Assembly (NCBI GenBank): GCA_046727955.1 | Contig: JBKPDO010000215.1 | Location: 1-17,280 of the forward strand | Origin: DASVXQ01 sp046727955 | Lineage (GTDB): Bacteria > Actinomycetota > CALGFH01 | Reading direction: 5' to 3' | DNA: 17,280 nt | Shown: piece by piece, positions 6,361 to 13,530 of the stretch | How positions within the stretch are numbered: the first letter of the stretch is position 1 | Layout: each line of letters begins with the position of its first letter | The notes under the pieces: generated by a model | The model's input: the letters and a program-made list of their open reading frames with translations, nothing else | Database searches by the model: none | Told to the model about the DNA's origin: nothing | Translations under genes and position numbers: made by a program

Positions 6361-7320
6361 TCAGCGACGGGCGCGGCCTGCTCGCTCCCGGAACCAGGCG
6401 ACCGTGGTGGCAACGGCCTGGTGGTGCGGTGTGGGCTCGAAGGGGCCGAAGGCGCGCTGGAACTTCGAGGCGTCAAGCACGAAGGGGCGCTCCCACTGGT
6501 ACAGCATCTCGGCGCTCTCCCGGGCCCGGGGATCGAAGACGCCAGCGATCCGCAGCGCCAGGCGGGAGGTCGCCGTGACCTTGACGGGTCGGCCGAGCGC
6601 GGCGCCGATGAGCTCGACGAACGCTCGGCCGGTCAGGGGCTCGGCGGCGGGCAGGTGCCAGACCGCGCCAGGCGCTTCCGGTCGCGCGCCCAGGATGAGC
6701 AGCGCCCTGGCCACGTCGGGGAGGTAGTTCAGGCTGTGGGGCACGTCCAGGCGGCCCAGCCAGCGGGCTCGGTTGCCCGTGGCGGCCGCGCCGAACAGGA
6801 TGTCGCCGACGACGCTGTTGGCCCCGCCCGGTCCGTAGTAGTCCGACGAGCGTGCGATGGCCACCTGGAGGGTTCCTGAGCGGTGGGCGGCGAGCAGCCG
6901 CTGGGCCATGAGCGTGCGGACCCGGCCCTTGCTGGTGGTCGCCAGCGCGGGCAGGTCCTCGGTGAGGGGCCCGTGCACCGGCCCGTAGGCGTAGAGGTTG
7001 TCGGCGTAGACGAGCCTGGCCCCGGCGGCGGCGGCCGCGTCGGCGATGCTTTGGGTCAGCGGGGGGAACTCCGCCGCCCAGCGCTCATACGGCGGCTGCA
7101 CGCAGTGGTAGACGACCGTGGCGCCCTGGCAGGCCGTGCGGGCCTGGGCCGGGTCGGCGGCGTCGGCGGCCTGCTGCTCCACGCCCTGGGGCAGGTCCGC
7201 GGCCGGCTTGCGGCTGACCGCCCGGACCCGCTGGCCGCGGCCGGTCAGCTCCCTGACCAGGGCGCCCCCCGCGCCGCCGGTCGCGCCCAGGACCACGTGC
7301 AGCTGGTCATCAGCGTTCAT
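6361..7320 (-). CDS. NAD(P)-binding epimerase/dehydratase-like protein (atypical extended SDR)
   Basis: This encodes 319 residues from an ATG with GGAGGAG 6 nt upstream (7327-7333). The N-terminal Rossmann fold shows VVLGATGGAGGALVREL, whose Gly-rich loop at 12-19 binds NAD(P). Later strands carry ATVVYHCVQPPYERW (68-81) and RLVYADNLYAYGPVHGPLTE (102-121), typical of NAD-dependent epimerase/dehydratase relatives (YbjT/GalE-like). A lysine at 131 follows in TTSKGRVR, but the position of the catalytic Tyr of the YxxxK motif is Ala127, so the usual SDR chemistry may be absent. The substrate-binding half contains ARSSDYYGPGG and NYLPDVARALL. It lies 91 nt downstream of the LLM oxidoreductase on the same strand, so co-transcription is possible. 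It is probably a cytoplasmic oxidoreductase, isomerase or binding protein; substrate unknown. Confidence 0.85.
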   Translation of the reverse strand: MNADDQLHVVLGATGGAGGALVRELTGRGQRVRAVSRKPAADLPQGVEQQAADAADPAQARTACQGATVVYHCVQPPYERWAAEFPPLTQSIADAAAAAGARLVYADNLYAYGPVHGPLTEDLPALATTSKGRVRTLMAQRLLAAHRSGTLQVAIARSSDYYGPGGANSVVGDILFGAAATGNRARWLGRLDVPHSLNYLPDVARALLILGARPEAPGAVWHLPAAEPLTGRAFVELIGAALGRPVKVTATSRLALRIAGVFDPRARESAEMLYQWERPFVLDASKFQRAFGPFEPTPHHQAVATTVAWFRERAGRARR

Positions 7321-7411
7321 GGAAGGCTCCTCCGGTCGGTCCACCGTGAACGGATTCAAGGCACTCGCCGGAACCGCATCCTCTCACGTCGCCTGCCCAT
7401 CGTCCGGCTCT

Positions 7412-8254
7412 CTAGGAGATGAGCGCCTTGGCCAGCTGCCGCCACTGCCGGACCGGGAGGGCGCCCGGCGGATCTGCGCTCAACACGCTCAGCGCGACCT
7501 GGTCGGCTCCGGCGCGCAGGTGCTCCACGACCCGCGCGGCGACCGCGTCCAGATCGCCCCAGGCCACCACGGCGTCGACCAGCCGGTCTGATACCTGTGC
7601 GATCTCCTCCTCGGCGAAACCCATGCGGCGCAGGTTGGCCGCGTAGCCAGAGCCGGCGCCCGCGGTCATCGAGCCAAGCGGCCCGCGCGCAAGCGCTCTG
7701 GCCCGCTCCGGGTCTGCGTCGACGATGACGAACTGCCCCACCACCAGCGTGGCGTCCTCGCCCAGCAGCCAACGCGCCCGCGCAGTGTAGTCGGGCGTGA
7801 CCAGCAGGGGGTACGCGCCGGCCGCGCGCTCACGGGCCAGTCGGAGCATGCGGGGCCCCAGCGCCGCCAGGACGCGCGCGGCTGCCGGCACGGTTGGGGG
7901 CACGGTGTCGAGCGCGTCCAGGTAGCTGGTCAGCGTCTGCAGCGGCCTAGGGCCGTGCGCGCCGCCCAGTCCCACGATGAACCGACCCGGATGCGCCGCC
8001 TGGATCTGGGCATACCAGGCGGCCACGTCCGCAGCGTCGAACTGGTCGACCGAGATGACCCCGCCGGCGATCTGCACGTTGCGCGTGGCGGCGACGACGA
8101 TTCGGACCTGCTCGAAGCCGTTGATGGACGGGCCGGCCAGCCAGATCGTCGCATAGCCCAGTTCCTCCAGCACGGGTGCCGCGTCCAGGAAGACGTCTTC
8201 GTCCCCAGGACGCCCCACCACCACGCCGATGGGGCCCAGCGCGAGCTTTGCCAC
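7412..8254 (-). CDS. LLM-class F420-dependent oxidoreductase (MSMEG_4141-like)
   Basis: This predicts 280 residues from a GTG with GGAGGAG 6 nt ahead (8261-8267). The frame is open much further upstream, but that part is Arg/Gly-rich shadow text. The protein shows the luciferase-like TIM-barrel pattern: LGPIGVVVGRPGDEDVF at the start, ELGYATIWLAG, NVQIAGGVISVDQFDAADVA, HPGRFIVGLGGAHGP, and RVLAALGPRMLRLARERAAG with PLLVTPDYTARARWLLGE. The last part (LRRMGFAEEE, RLVDAVVAWGDLDAVAARV) matches the TIGR03620 group of probable F420-dependent enzymes. These use reduced deazaflavin F420 for hydride transfer; the substrate is unknown. It lies between a 93-aa gene and the SDR on the same strand. F420 use is inferred from family resemblance. 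Confidence 0.88.
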   Translation of the reverse strand: MAKLALGPIGVVVGRPGDEDVFLDAAPVLEELGYATIWLAGPSINGFEQVRIVVAATRNVQIAGGVISVDQFDAADVAAWYAQIQAAHPGRFIVGLGGAHGPRPLQTLTSYLDALDTVPPTVPAAARVLAALGPRMLRLARERAAGAYPLLVTPDYTARARWLLGEDATLVVGQFVIVDADPERARALARGPLGSMTAGAGSGYAANLRRMGFAEEEIAQVSDRLVDAVVAWGDLDAVAARVVEHLRAGADQVALSVLSADPPGALPVRQWRQLAKALIS

Positions 8255-8337
8255 GTGCGTCTCCTCCACCCGCGTGGCCGCGCCAGTCGCGGCGACCAGC
8301 AGCGGCAACACCGCCTTCGATGCCCCGCCTCGGCGGG

Positions 8338-8619
8338 CTAGGCGAGGTCGTCGTAGCGCATGCGCGCGATGTAGTCGACGACCGCGTCGTCGTCGAAGTC
8401 TTCTGAGCCAGGGACCGTCGGGACGTACCCGACCAGGACGCCATCCTGGAGGATTTGGGCCTCCAGCGCCGCGGCGCCGTCGTTGTCCCAGATCGCCTCC
8501 CGGCCGCCCGGGATGACCACCCGGATGCCGAACTGGAAGACCCCGGACGGCTCCACGTGCGCCAAGACGTGGCGCTCCCGCAGCCGCTCGACGAGCCGGC
8601 TGGCTCGTTCCTCGATCAA
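8338..8619 (-). CDS. Small hypothetical protein, 93 aa
   Basis: I do not recognise a named family. The protein begins MIEERASRLVERLRERHVLA (helix), continues with strands around FQFGIRVVIPGGREAIWDND, then AALEAQILQDGVLVGYVP, and ends in an acidic DFDDDAVVDYIARMRYDDL tail. The mix of helix and strand and the absence of hydrophobic stretches suggest a small soluble cytoplasmic protein. The start is a TTG (8617-8619) supported by GAGGAGG 7 nt upstream (8627-8633); no other start has such a site. It precedes the F420-type oxidoreductase by 83 nt on the same strand and may be co-transcribed with it and the SDR. Whether it partners that enzyme is unknown. Confidence 0.72.
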   Translation of the reverse strand: MIEERASRLVERLRERHVLAHVEPSGVFQFGIRVVIPGGREAIWDNDGAAALEAQILQDGVLVGYVPTVPGSEDFDDDAVVDYIARMRYDDLA

Positions 8620-8933
8620 CCCCGAACCTCCTCACGGCCGCCATCGGCTTGCCACCCTCTGAGCATACCGAGGAGGAGCGCCATCGGGCGGCGCCGCCTG
8701 GGCCCGTGGGGTCAGAAGGTGGGTCACGGGGCCTGAGCTCGGCGTCGGCCATGGCTGGCTGGAGCGTCGTACGTCTGCGACAAACTTCCTGAGCCCTGGG
8801 ACTCACTCGCCGTGGACCGGGCCCTCGGCGCCATCGCCCTGGGCCGACGCCGGGCCCAGGAACAGCTCCGTCCACAGCCCTGCGTCTCGAGGCGCGGTTG
8901 CAAAGGCCTCCTCGTCAGAAAGGAACGATCCCA
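8620..8933. other. Divergent intergenic region with a leader hairpin
   Basis: These 314 bases separate the minus-strand 93-aa gene from the plus-strand hydrolase. On the minus strand TATGCT (8659-8664) could be a -10 for the 93-aa gene, without a clear -35. On the plus strand CCTGGGCC (8838-8845) pairs with GGCCCAGG (8853-8860) over 7 nt, forming a hairpin in the probable hydrolase leader about 75 nt before its start. I see no gene. Confidence 0.45.
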
Positions 8934-9680
8934 ATGGCAACCTTCGTCCTGGTCCCAGGCGCCTGGCTTGGCGGCTGGGCCTGGCAGCCCGTGGCCCGCC
9001 AGCTCCGCGACCACGGCCACGACGCCTACCCCGTCACGCTCACCGGCCTGGGCGAGCGGACGCACCTGGCCAGCCCCCAGATCAACCTCGACACCCACCT
9101 CACCGACGTGGTGAACCTGGTCGAGTTCGAGGACCTCCACGACCTGGTGCTCGTCGGGCACAGCTACGCCGGCATCGTCGTCACCGGCGTCGCCGACCGC
9201 ATCCGCGACCGCATCGCCCAGCTCGTCTACCTCGACTCCGGCCCGGTCGGCGACGGCATGGCCTTTCTCGACACCTCGCCACCGGAGCAGCAACAGCGCA
9301 CCCGGCGGCAGGTGGCCGAGCACGGCGACGGCTGGCGGCTGCCCATGCCGTCCTGGCAGGAGCTGGAACAGGGCGGCGCGAGCCTGGCCGGGCTCGGGGA
9401 CGGCCAGCGCACACTGCTACGCTCCCGGGCCGTCCCGCAGCCGTTCGGCACCTACACCCAGCCGCTGCGGCTCACCAATCCCGCCCGCGGTGCCGTGTCG
9501 AAGGTGCTGATCTCCAACAGGTTCCCGCTGGAGCAGGTGCGCCAGCTCATCGACAGCGGCCACCCCTGGTTCCGCGAGCTCGCCGGGCCCGAGTGGCGGC
9601 TCGAGGAGCTGCCTACCGGCCACTGGCCGATGTTCTCGGTCCCCGACGACCTCGCCCGCCTGCTGGGCGAGCTGCCCTAA
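8934..9680 (+). CDS. Alpha/beta hydrolase (esterase-like)
   Basis: This encodes 248 residues. The chosen ATG follows AAAGGA (8919-8924, 9-nt gap) and begins exactly at the first strand, MATFVLVPGAWLGGWAWQPV, with the HG-type oxyanion region written PGAW. The nucleophile elbow is GHSYAG at 75-80 with Ser77, and the catalytic His is probably His230 in TGHWPMFS. The acid residue is less certain. The pattern VTLTGLGERTHL (34-45) followed by DVVNLVEFEDLHDLVLVGHS is common in the salicylate-esterase/pyrethroid-hydrolase-like group of small soluble hydrolases. No signal peptide is seen, so it should be cytoplasmic. The natural ester substrate is unknown. An upstream in-frame extension to 8898 lacks a ribosome-binding site. 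A short hairpin follows at 9718. Confidence 0.9.
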   Translation: MATFVLVPGAWLGGWAWQPVARQLRDHGHDAYPVTLTGLGERTHLASPQINLDTHLTDVVNLVEFEDLHDLVLVGHSYAGIVVTGVADRIRDRIAQLVYLDSGPVGDGMAFLDTSPPEQQQRTRRQVAEHGDGWRLPMPSWQELEQGGASLAGLGDGQRTLLRSRAVPQPFGTYTQPLRLTNPARGAVSKVLISNRFPLEQVRQLIDSGHPWFRELAGPEWRLEELPTGHWPMFSVPDDLARLLGELP

Positions 9681-9717
9681 CCGCAATGCCGCCGGTCAGG
9701 GGCTTCGACAGCTCGGC

Positions 9718-9733
9718 GGCCGTTCGGACGGCC
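9718..9733 (+). terminator. Possible terminator after the hydrolase
   Basis: GGCCGT (9718-9723) pairs with ACGGCC (9728-9733) over a 4-nt loop, 37 nt past the hydrolase stop. The stem is short and there is no T-run, so this is tentative. Confidence 0.35.
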
Positions 9734-9889
9734 TGCTGACAGGCTGACACTCGATGGGTGGCTGACCGATCACGGGCATCCAGTGCCGTTGGCGTCTGTC
9801 GAGCCCGTCGAGGCGAGTAGCTTACGACCTGGGCGAGTGTAGGCCGAGTGAGCACGCGCGCCGGGTCTGTCGATGACACTTGGAACCGG

Positions 9890-9895
9890 GATACT
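9890..9895 (+). promoter_or_regulatory. Putative leaderless -10 element (GATACT) for the LuxR gene
   Basis: GATACT lies 6 nt before the ATG at 9902, with no usable Shine-Dalgarno sequence. The position and sequence match the CATACT in front of the LuxR pseudogene at 3960. It is consistent with a leaderless mRNA starting at or near the A of the ATG. The -35 region (around 9867, CTGTCG) is weak. Confidence 0.45.
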
Positions 9896-9901
9896 TGAGA
9901 G

Positions 9902-12346
9902 ATGACCGATGCACGGGTGCCGGTTCAGCTCACGTCGTTCGTGGGTCGCTCACGCGAGCTCGCCGAGCTCGAAGTATCCTTCGGCGGCGCGCGCCTGGTC
10001 ACCCTCATGGGACCCGGGGGGAGCGGCAAGACGCGTCTCGCGCTCGAGTTCGCGGCTCGCCGCCGCGCAGCGTCTCCGGATCTGCATTTCGTGGATCTGA
10101 CCCCGATCACGGATGCGGCCCTGGTGCCCGTGTCGATCGCGACCGTCCTCGGTGTTCGCGAGGTGGCCGGGGAAGCGCTCCAGGACACGCTGGCGCGGCG
10201 CATCGGCGACCGCGAGGTCGTGCTGGTGCTCGATAACCTCGAGCAGCTCCCCGCGGCCGGGTCGGTCATCGCGGAACTGTTGGCGGCGTCGCCGGGCCTG
10301 CGCGTGCTCGCCACCAGTCGCGCCCCGCTCCACGTCCGCGGGGAGCACGAGTATCCCTTGGCACCGCTTCAGCTACCAGGTCCCGTGGAGCTCGCGTCGC
10401 TGGACGATCTCGCCGAGGTCGAGGCGGTGAAGCTGTTCGTCGAGCGGGCCCGGGCCATCGACCCAGCCTTCGCGCTCACCAGCGATAACGCCGTCGCCGT
10501 CGCCGGTATCTGCGCCCGCCTCGACGGCTTGCCGCTGGCGATCGAACTGGCCGCGGCCCGCGCTCGGCTCTTCACACCGGCCGCCCTTCTGGCTCGCCTG
10601 GATCGGCGACTGCCGGTCCTGACGGAAGGACCGATGGATGCACCGGTCCGGCAGCGCACGCTCCGCTCCACGATCGGGTGGAGCTTCGACCTGTTGAGCG
10701 AGCGCGACCAGCGCGTCTTCGCCTCGTTGGGGGTGTTTGCCGGCGGATTCACGCTGGCCGCTGCGGAGGCGGTGGCGATCGGTCCTGCCGATCCGAAAGG
10801 CGGGCCCGACGTGCTCACCAGCCTTAACCACCTGGTCGAACAGAACGTCTTGACGGTCGCCTCAGATGCGGATGGCGAGCCGAGGTTCCGGATGCTGGAA
10901 ACCATCCGCGAGTTCGCGCGGGATCAGCTGCCGATGCCGGACGAGGTCGGGCTGCGGGACCGCCACCTCGCGTACTTCGTGGCCCTTGCGGAGCGATCCG
11001 AGCCCCAACTTCGGGGACCGGACCAGGCAGCATGGATCCGCAGACTCGCGGCGGAGCAGGCTGACATCCGGGCGGCGCTCGCCTGGGCGCAGCAAGCCCA
11101 CCGGGACGAGTCGATGCTCCGGCTTGCCGCGGCGCTCAAGCGTCGCTTCTGGTACGACGCCGGCGGCTTGGGCGAAGGGTTGCGATGGCTCGAAGCGTCC
11201 CTGGCTGTGGAATCTGACGCGCCGGCTACGCTCCGCGTGAAGGCCCAACAGCGTGCGGCGTGGATCGTCTGGGAGCTGGGCGATGGCGATCGAAGTCAGG
11301 AGCTCTTCGAGGCCAGCCTTGCGGCGGCGGGCGACGATGACCACCTGAACCGGATCGAGGCGCTCATCGGTCTGAGCTATCGAGTGCTCGGCACCGGGGG
11401 ACCGGAGCTCGATGCCGCCGCGGAACGGATGGCTGAGGCCATCGAGCACGCACGCCATGACGGGACTCCCGGCGCCCTCGTCGAGCCGCTCACGGCTGAG
11501 GGCCACCTTGCGATGGCGCGCGGAGATCTTGCACAGGCACGGACGCATTTCGAGGAAGCGCTCGACCTGGCGCGTCAGGCCGGGGATGTGTGGGGAGCCG
11601 CCAACGCGCTCCTGCAATGTGGCGCGCTCGCCCTCGCGGCCGGAGAGCACTCACACGCGGAGGCGTTGCTGGCGGAGGGCGTGCGCTTGTCGATCGAGAG
11701 CGGTGACAGAGGCGGGGTCTTCGCGCATGCCACAGCCGCGTTGGCGCAGGCACTGACGGCGCAGGGGGAGCTCGGAGCGGCACGATCTCGACTTCGTGAA
11801 GGCGGCGGCGCCGTCCGCGGGATGGAGAACCCTCCCGGAGACACGTTCATGCTCGAAGCAGCGGCGATGTGGCTCGCGTCCGCCGGGATGTTGCCCGCGG
11901 CCGTGGAAGCCTGGGCCGCGGCCGACGCCTACCGGACAGATCATCGATGGCCGGTCGTACCGGAGGAAGAGAAGACCCGCCGCCGGTCGTGGGCGGCGAC
12001 CCGGGAGGCACTCGGGACCGTCAGGTTCCAGATGCTCTGGGCCATGGGCGGGTCCAGGGATGTGCAGGAGGCACTCGATCTCGCGATGGTCGCTGTCGGG
12101 GCGGCTGACCTTCAGGATCTGCCCGCCGCCCCGACGCCTGCGCGACGAGGCCGGTTCAATCTCACGCCACGCGAGCAAGAGGTGCTGGCGCTCGTCGCGT
12201 CGGGCATGTCGGACGGTGAGATCGCCACGTCGCTGGTGATCAGCAAGAAGACCGCCTCGGTCCATGTCGCCAGCATCAAGGCCAAGCTGGGTGCGTCATC
12301 CAGAGTGGAGGTCGCGACAATCGCCCTGTGGGAGAGCCTCACGTGA
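9902..12346 (+). CDS. Large ATPase-TPR LuxR-family transcriptional regulator
   Basis: This encodes 814 residues. The N-terminus VQLTSFVGRSRELAELE leads into an NB-ARC/AFSR-like ATPase with Walker A GPGGSGKT at 37-44 and Walker B VVLVLDNLEQ at 106-115 (Asp111). ATSRAPLHVRGEHEYPLAPL and GLPLAIELAAARA motifs follow, as is usual in this class. A winged-helix part (TLRSTIGWSFDLLSERDQRVFASLGVF) follows, then about 400 residues of helical TPR-like repeats. A complete LuxR helix-turn-helix occupies 752-814 (LTPREQEVLALVASGMSDGE onward). Such proteins bind ATP and a signal through the TPR part and then activate target promoters; the signal and targets are unknown. The start lacks a ribosome-binding site but has a -10-like box 6 nt upstream, suggesting leaderless expression. 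All domains look intact, unlike the paralogue at 3960. A 15-bp hairpin begins at the base after the stop. Confidence 0.93.
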   Translation: MTDARVPVQLTSFVGRSRELAELEVSFGGARLVTLMGPGGSGKTRLALEFAARRRAASPDLHFVDLTPITDAALVPVSIATVLGVREVAGEALQDTLARRIGDREVVLVLDNLEQLPAAGSVIAELLAASPGLRVLATSRAPLHVRGEHEYPLAPLQLPGPVELASLDDLAEVEAVKLFVERARAIDPAFALTSDNAVAVAGICARLDGLPLAIELAAARARLFTPAALLARLDRRLPVLTEGPMDAPVRQRTLRSTIGWSFDLLSERDQRVFASLGVFAGGFTLAAAEAVAIGPADPKGGPDVLTSLNHLVEQNVLTVASDADGEPRFRMLETIREFARDQLPMPDEVGLRDRHLAYFVALAERSEPQLRGPDQAAWIRRLAAEQADIRAALAWAQQAHRDESMLRLAAALKRRFWYDAGGLGEGLRWLEASLAVESDAPATLRVKAQQRAAWIVWELGDGDRSQELFEASLAAAGDDDHLNRIEALIGLSYRVLGTGGPELDAAAERMAEAIEHARHDGTPGALVEPLTAEGHLAMARGDLAQARTHFEEALDLARQAGDVWGAANALLQCGALALAAGEHSHAEALLAEGVRLSIESGDRGGVFAHATAALAQALTAQGELGAARSRLREGGGAVRGMENPPGDTFMLEAAAMWLASAGMLPAAVEAWAAADAYRTDHRWPVVPEEEKTRRRSWAATREALGTVRFQMLWAMGGSRDVQEALDLAMVAVGAADLQDLPAAPTPARRGRFNLTPREQEVLALVASGMSDGEIATSLVISKKTASVHVASIKAKLGASSRVEVATIALWESLT

Positions 12347-12517
12347 CGTCGGCTGCTCGCTCGTAGCGAGCAGCCGACGGATGGTGGCGATACCGCGACG
12401 AACGATGGATCGCCATGGGCGCGTGGCTTCCGAGATCTCCCGCCGGTGCTGTGACTCGTGATAGGCCCAACCGCGCAGCATGATGATCGGGAGTGGGCTC
12501 AGCTTCCAGTCGTGCAT
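12296..12517 (-). CDS. Possible small basic protein, 73 aa, overlapping the LuxR 3' end
   Basis: An ATG at 12515-12517 has a near-ideal GAAGGAG 6 nt upstream (12524-12530). The product begins MHDWKLSPLPIIMLRGWAYH, then ESQHRREISEATRPWRSIVR and RGIATIRRLLA, a basic amphipathic run rich in Arg, Trp and Ile. The frame then reads through the LuxR terminator hairpin (residues about 47-57) and ends inside the last 51 bases of the LuxR gene on the opposite strand. The first ~50 residues look protein-like; the tail (TSREALPQGDCRDLHSG) may be incidental. It could be a small membrane-associated or nucleic-acid-binding protein. Small basic ORFs with strong ribosome-binding sites are common in actinobacteria, but no family is recognised. 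The main support is the translation signal. Confidence 0.5.
   Translation of the reverse strand: MHDWKLSPLPIIMLRGWAYHESQHRREISEATRPWRSIVRRGIATIRRLLATSEQPTSREALPQGDCRDLHSG
12347..12379. terminator. Perfect 15-bp terminator hairpin after the LuxR gene
   Basis: CGTCGGCTGCTCGCT (12347-12361) pairs without mismatch with AGCGAGCAGCCGACG (12365-12379) over CGT. It begins one base after the LuxR stop codon. On the minus strand it lies inside the possible 73-aa ORF. Confidence 0.8.
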
Positions 12518-12523
12518 GTCGGT

Positions 12524-12530
12524 CTCCTTC
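12524..12530 (-). promoter_or_regulatory. Ribosome-binding site of the 73-aa ORF
   Basis: The minus strand reads GAAGGAG, 6 nt before the ATG at 12517. This near-consensus signal is the main reason for calling the small ORF. Confidence 0.55.
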
Positions 12531-12606
12531 GCTCCTGTGAGTGCGACTGAGCCCACGTTGGAGCCAAGGAGGCTGGGTTACATCGGACGGCGCCTTAGGC
12601 CGCTCC

Positions 12607-13274
12607 TCATTTCCGAGGCACGGCCGCATAACCCCGAAAAACGAGGTGGATCTGAGGCACGCCGTATGTCATCCGCCAGTCACCCGAAAATAGGCCACCC
12701 AGCACACGTGGCAGCCGACGCCAATTGCATAGCGCCCCGGCCAGGTGCAGCACGCCCGCGATCGAGCCGATCACGGCGAGCCAGCGGGGCAGCACGCCGG
12801 TCGCCCACACCACCGCCGAGGCCGCGAAGGCAAACAGCGCCATCGGCAGGCCGATCGCCGCGATCGCGACCGTGTTCGCGTCCAGCAGCGCGTGGATCGT
12901 GGAGTCCGCCAGCTCGGGACCGCCGCCGGCCAGGGCCACGGCGTCGGTAAACACCGTGGCCGCATCGCCGATGACGATCGTCGTCACCCCGCGACCAGCA
13001 GCAGGCGGGAGCCGATCTGCAGGCCGCCCTCTGCCCTGCCCAGCAGGCTGCGCAGGCCGACGACGAACGGCAGGAAGCACAAGACGAACGCCAGGCCGGC
13101 GATGTAGTCACCGACGAGATACCGCCCGCCACTGGCCGCGAAGAACTCGCGTGCCTCGGCCACGGGCTGGTCGAAGGGTGGTGGCTCGCCCTGCAGGACG
13201 ATGCCGCCCACCGTGAACAGGACGAACCATCCGAGTCCGAAGGCACCGGTCAGCCGCCACCACCTGGCCGTCAT
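12607..13274 (-). pseudogene. Frameshifted multi-pass membrane protein (DUF4386-like appearance)
   Basis: The ATG at 13274 follows GAGGAGG (13279-13285, 4-nt gap). The first frame reads MTARWWRLTGAFGLGWFVLF, giving one membrane helix and then a second (YLVGDYIAGLAFVLCFLPFV), up to SRLLLVAG, and stops at 12984. The next frame continues the same protein at once: VTTIVIGDAATVFTDAVALA, a helix from ANTVAIAAIGLPMALFAFAA, and ATGVLPRWLAVIGSIAGVLH. A missing base in the G-run opposite 12987-12990 would explain the break: five Gs instead of four restore LLVAG-VTTIVIG. The intact protein would have four or five helices and resembles small DUF4386-type integral membrane proteins of unknown role. After LHLAGALCNWRR the C-terminus no longer looks like a membrane protein and may have been replaced. 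A sequencing error is possible. Confidence 0.65.
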
Positions 13275-13526
13275 CGCGCCTCCTCAGTCCCACCCGGCGG
13301 GCAGTCGGCCAATTGCTTGCCCGCAGCTCATCCGATGCGAATGCCATGATTCTCGCGGCTGGGCTGCTCGGGTGTCGTCGGGCTGCGGGCGGCTCTTGCC
13401 CTACTCCCCGGCGCGCAGCCCAGCGGCCCGCGCTACCACCCGGGGAGCAGGCGTGGGCGCGCACGGCGCGTTCACCCAGCTCAGGGTGTTCATAGAGAAG
13501 AGACCCGAGCCCGTCGCGGCGTTGCA
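13275..13526. other. Divergent intergenic region before the acyltransferase
   Basis: This 252-base stretch separates the membrane pseudogene from the acyltransferase. It contains interleaved inverted repeats (CTCCCCGG with CCGGGGAG, and GGGCTGCG with CGCAGCCC, around 13388-13447) and, at 13468-13530, a ~62-bp sequence repeated at 14889. No convincing promoter or gene was seen, and no Shine-Dalgarno sequence lies close to the start at 13527. Confidence 0.45.
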
Positions 13527-13530
13527 ATGC
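13468..13530. repeat. Copy A of a diverged ~62-bp direct repeat
   Basis: The stretch from GCGTTCACCCAGCTCAGGG to the first base or two after the acyltransferase ATG matches 14889-14952 (about 80% identity by eye, one 1-base gap near the end). Shared blocks include CAGCTCAG, GACCCGAGCC and GTCGCGGCGT. Copy A forms the immediate leader of the acyltransferase gene. Confidence 0.7.

Noticed and set aside
6313..6879. Plus-strand ORF starting MRIGVAVPADES
   Set aside because: The first residues resemble the start of alanine dehydrogenase/transhydrogenase proteins, but similarity ends after about six residues and the rest is antisense to the SDR gene.
8324..8337. Small hairpin CCCGC/GCGGG just past the stop of the 93-aa gene
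   Set aside because: Five pairs with a 4-nt loop and no T-run are expected by chance at this GC content.
8255..8875. Upstream extension of the F420-type oxidoreductase frame
   Set aside because: The extension is Arg/Gly-rich text antisense-like to other frames and overlaps the 93-aa gene; the GTG at 8254 has GGAGGAG and starts the family domain.
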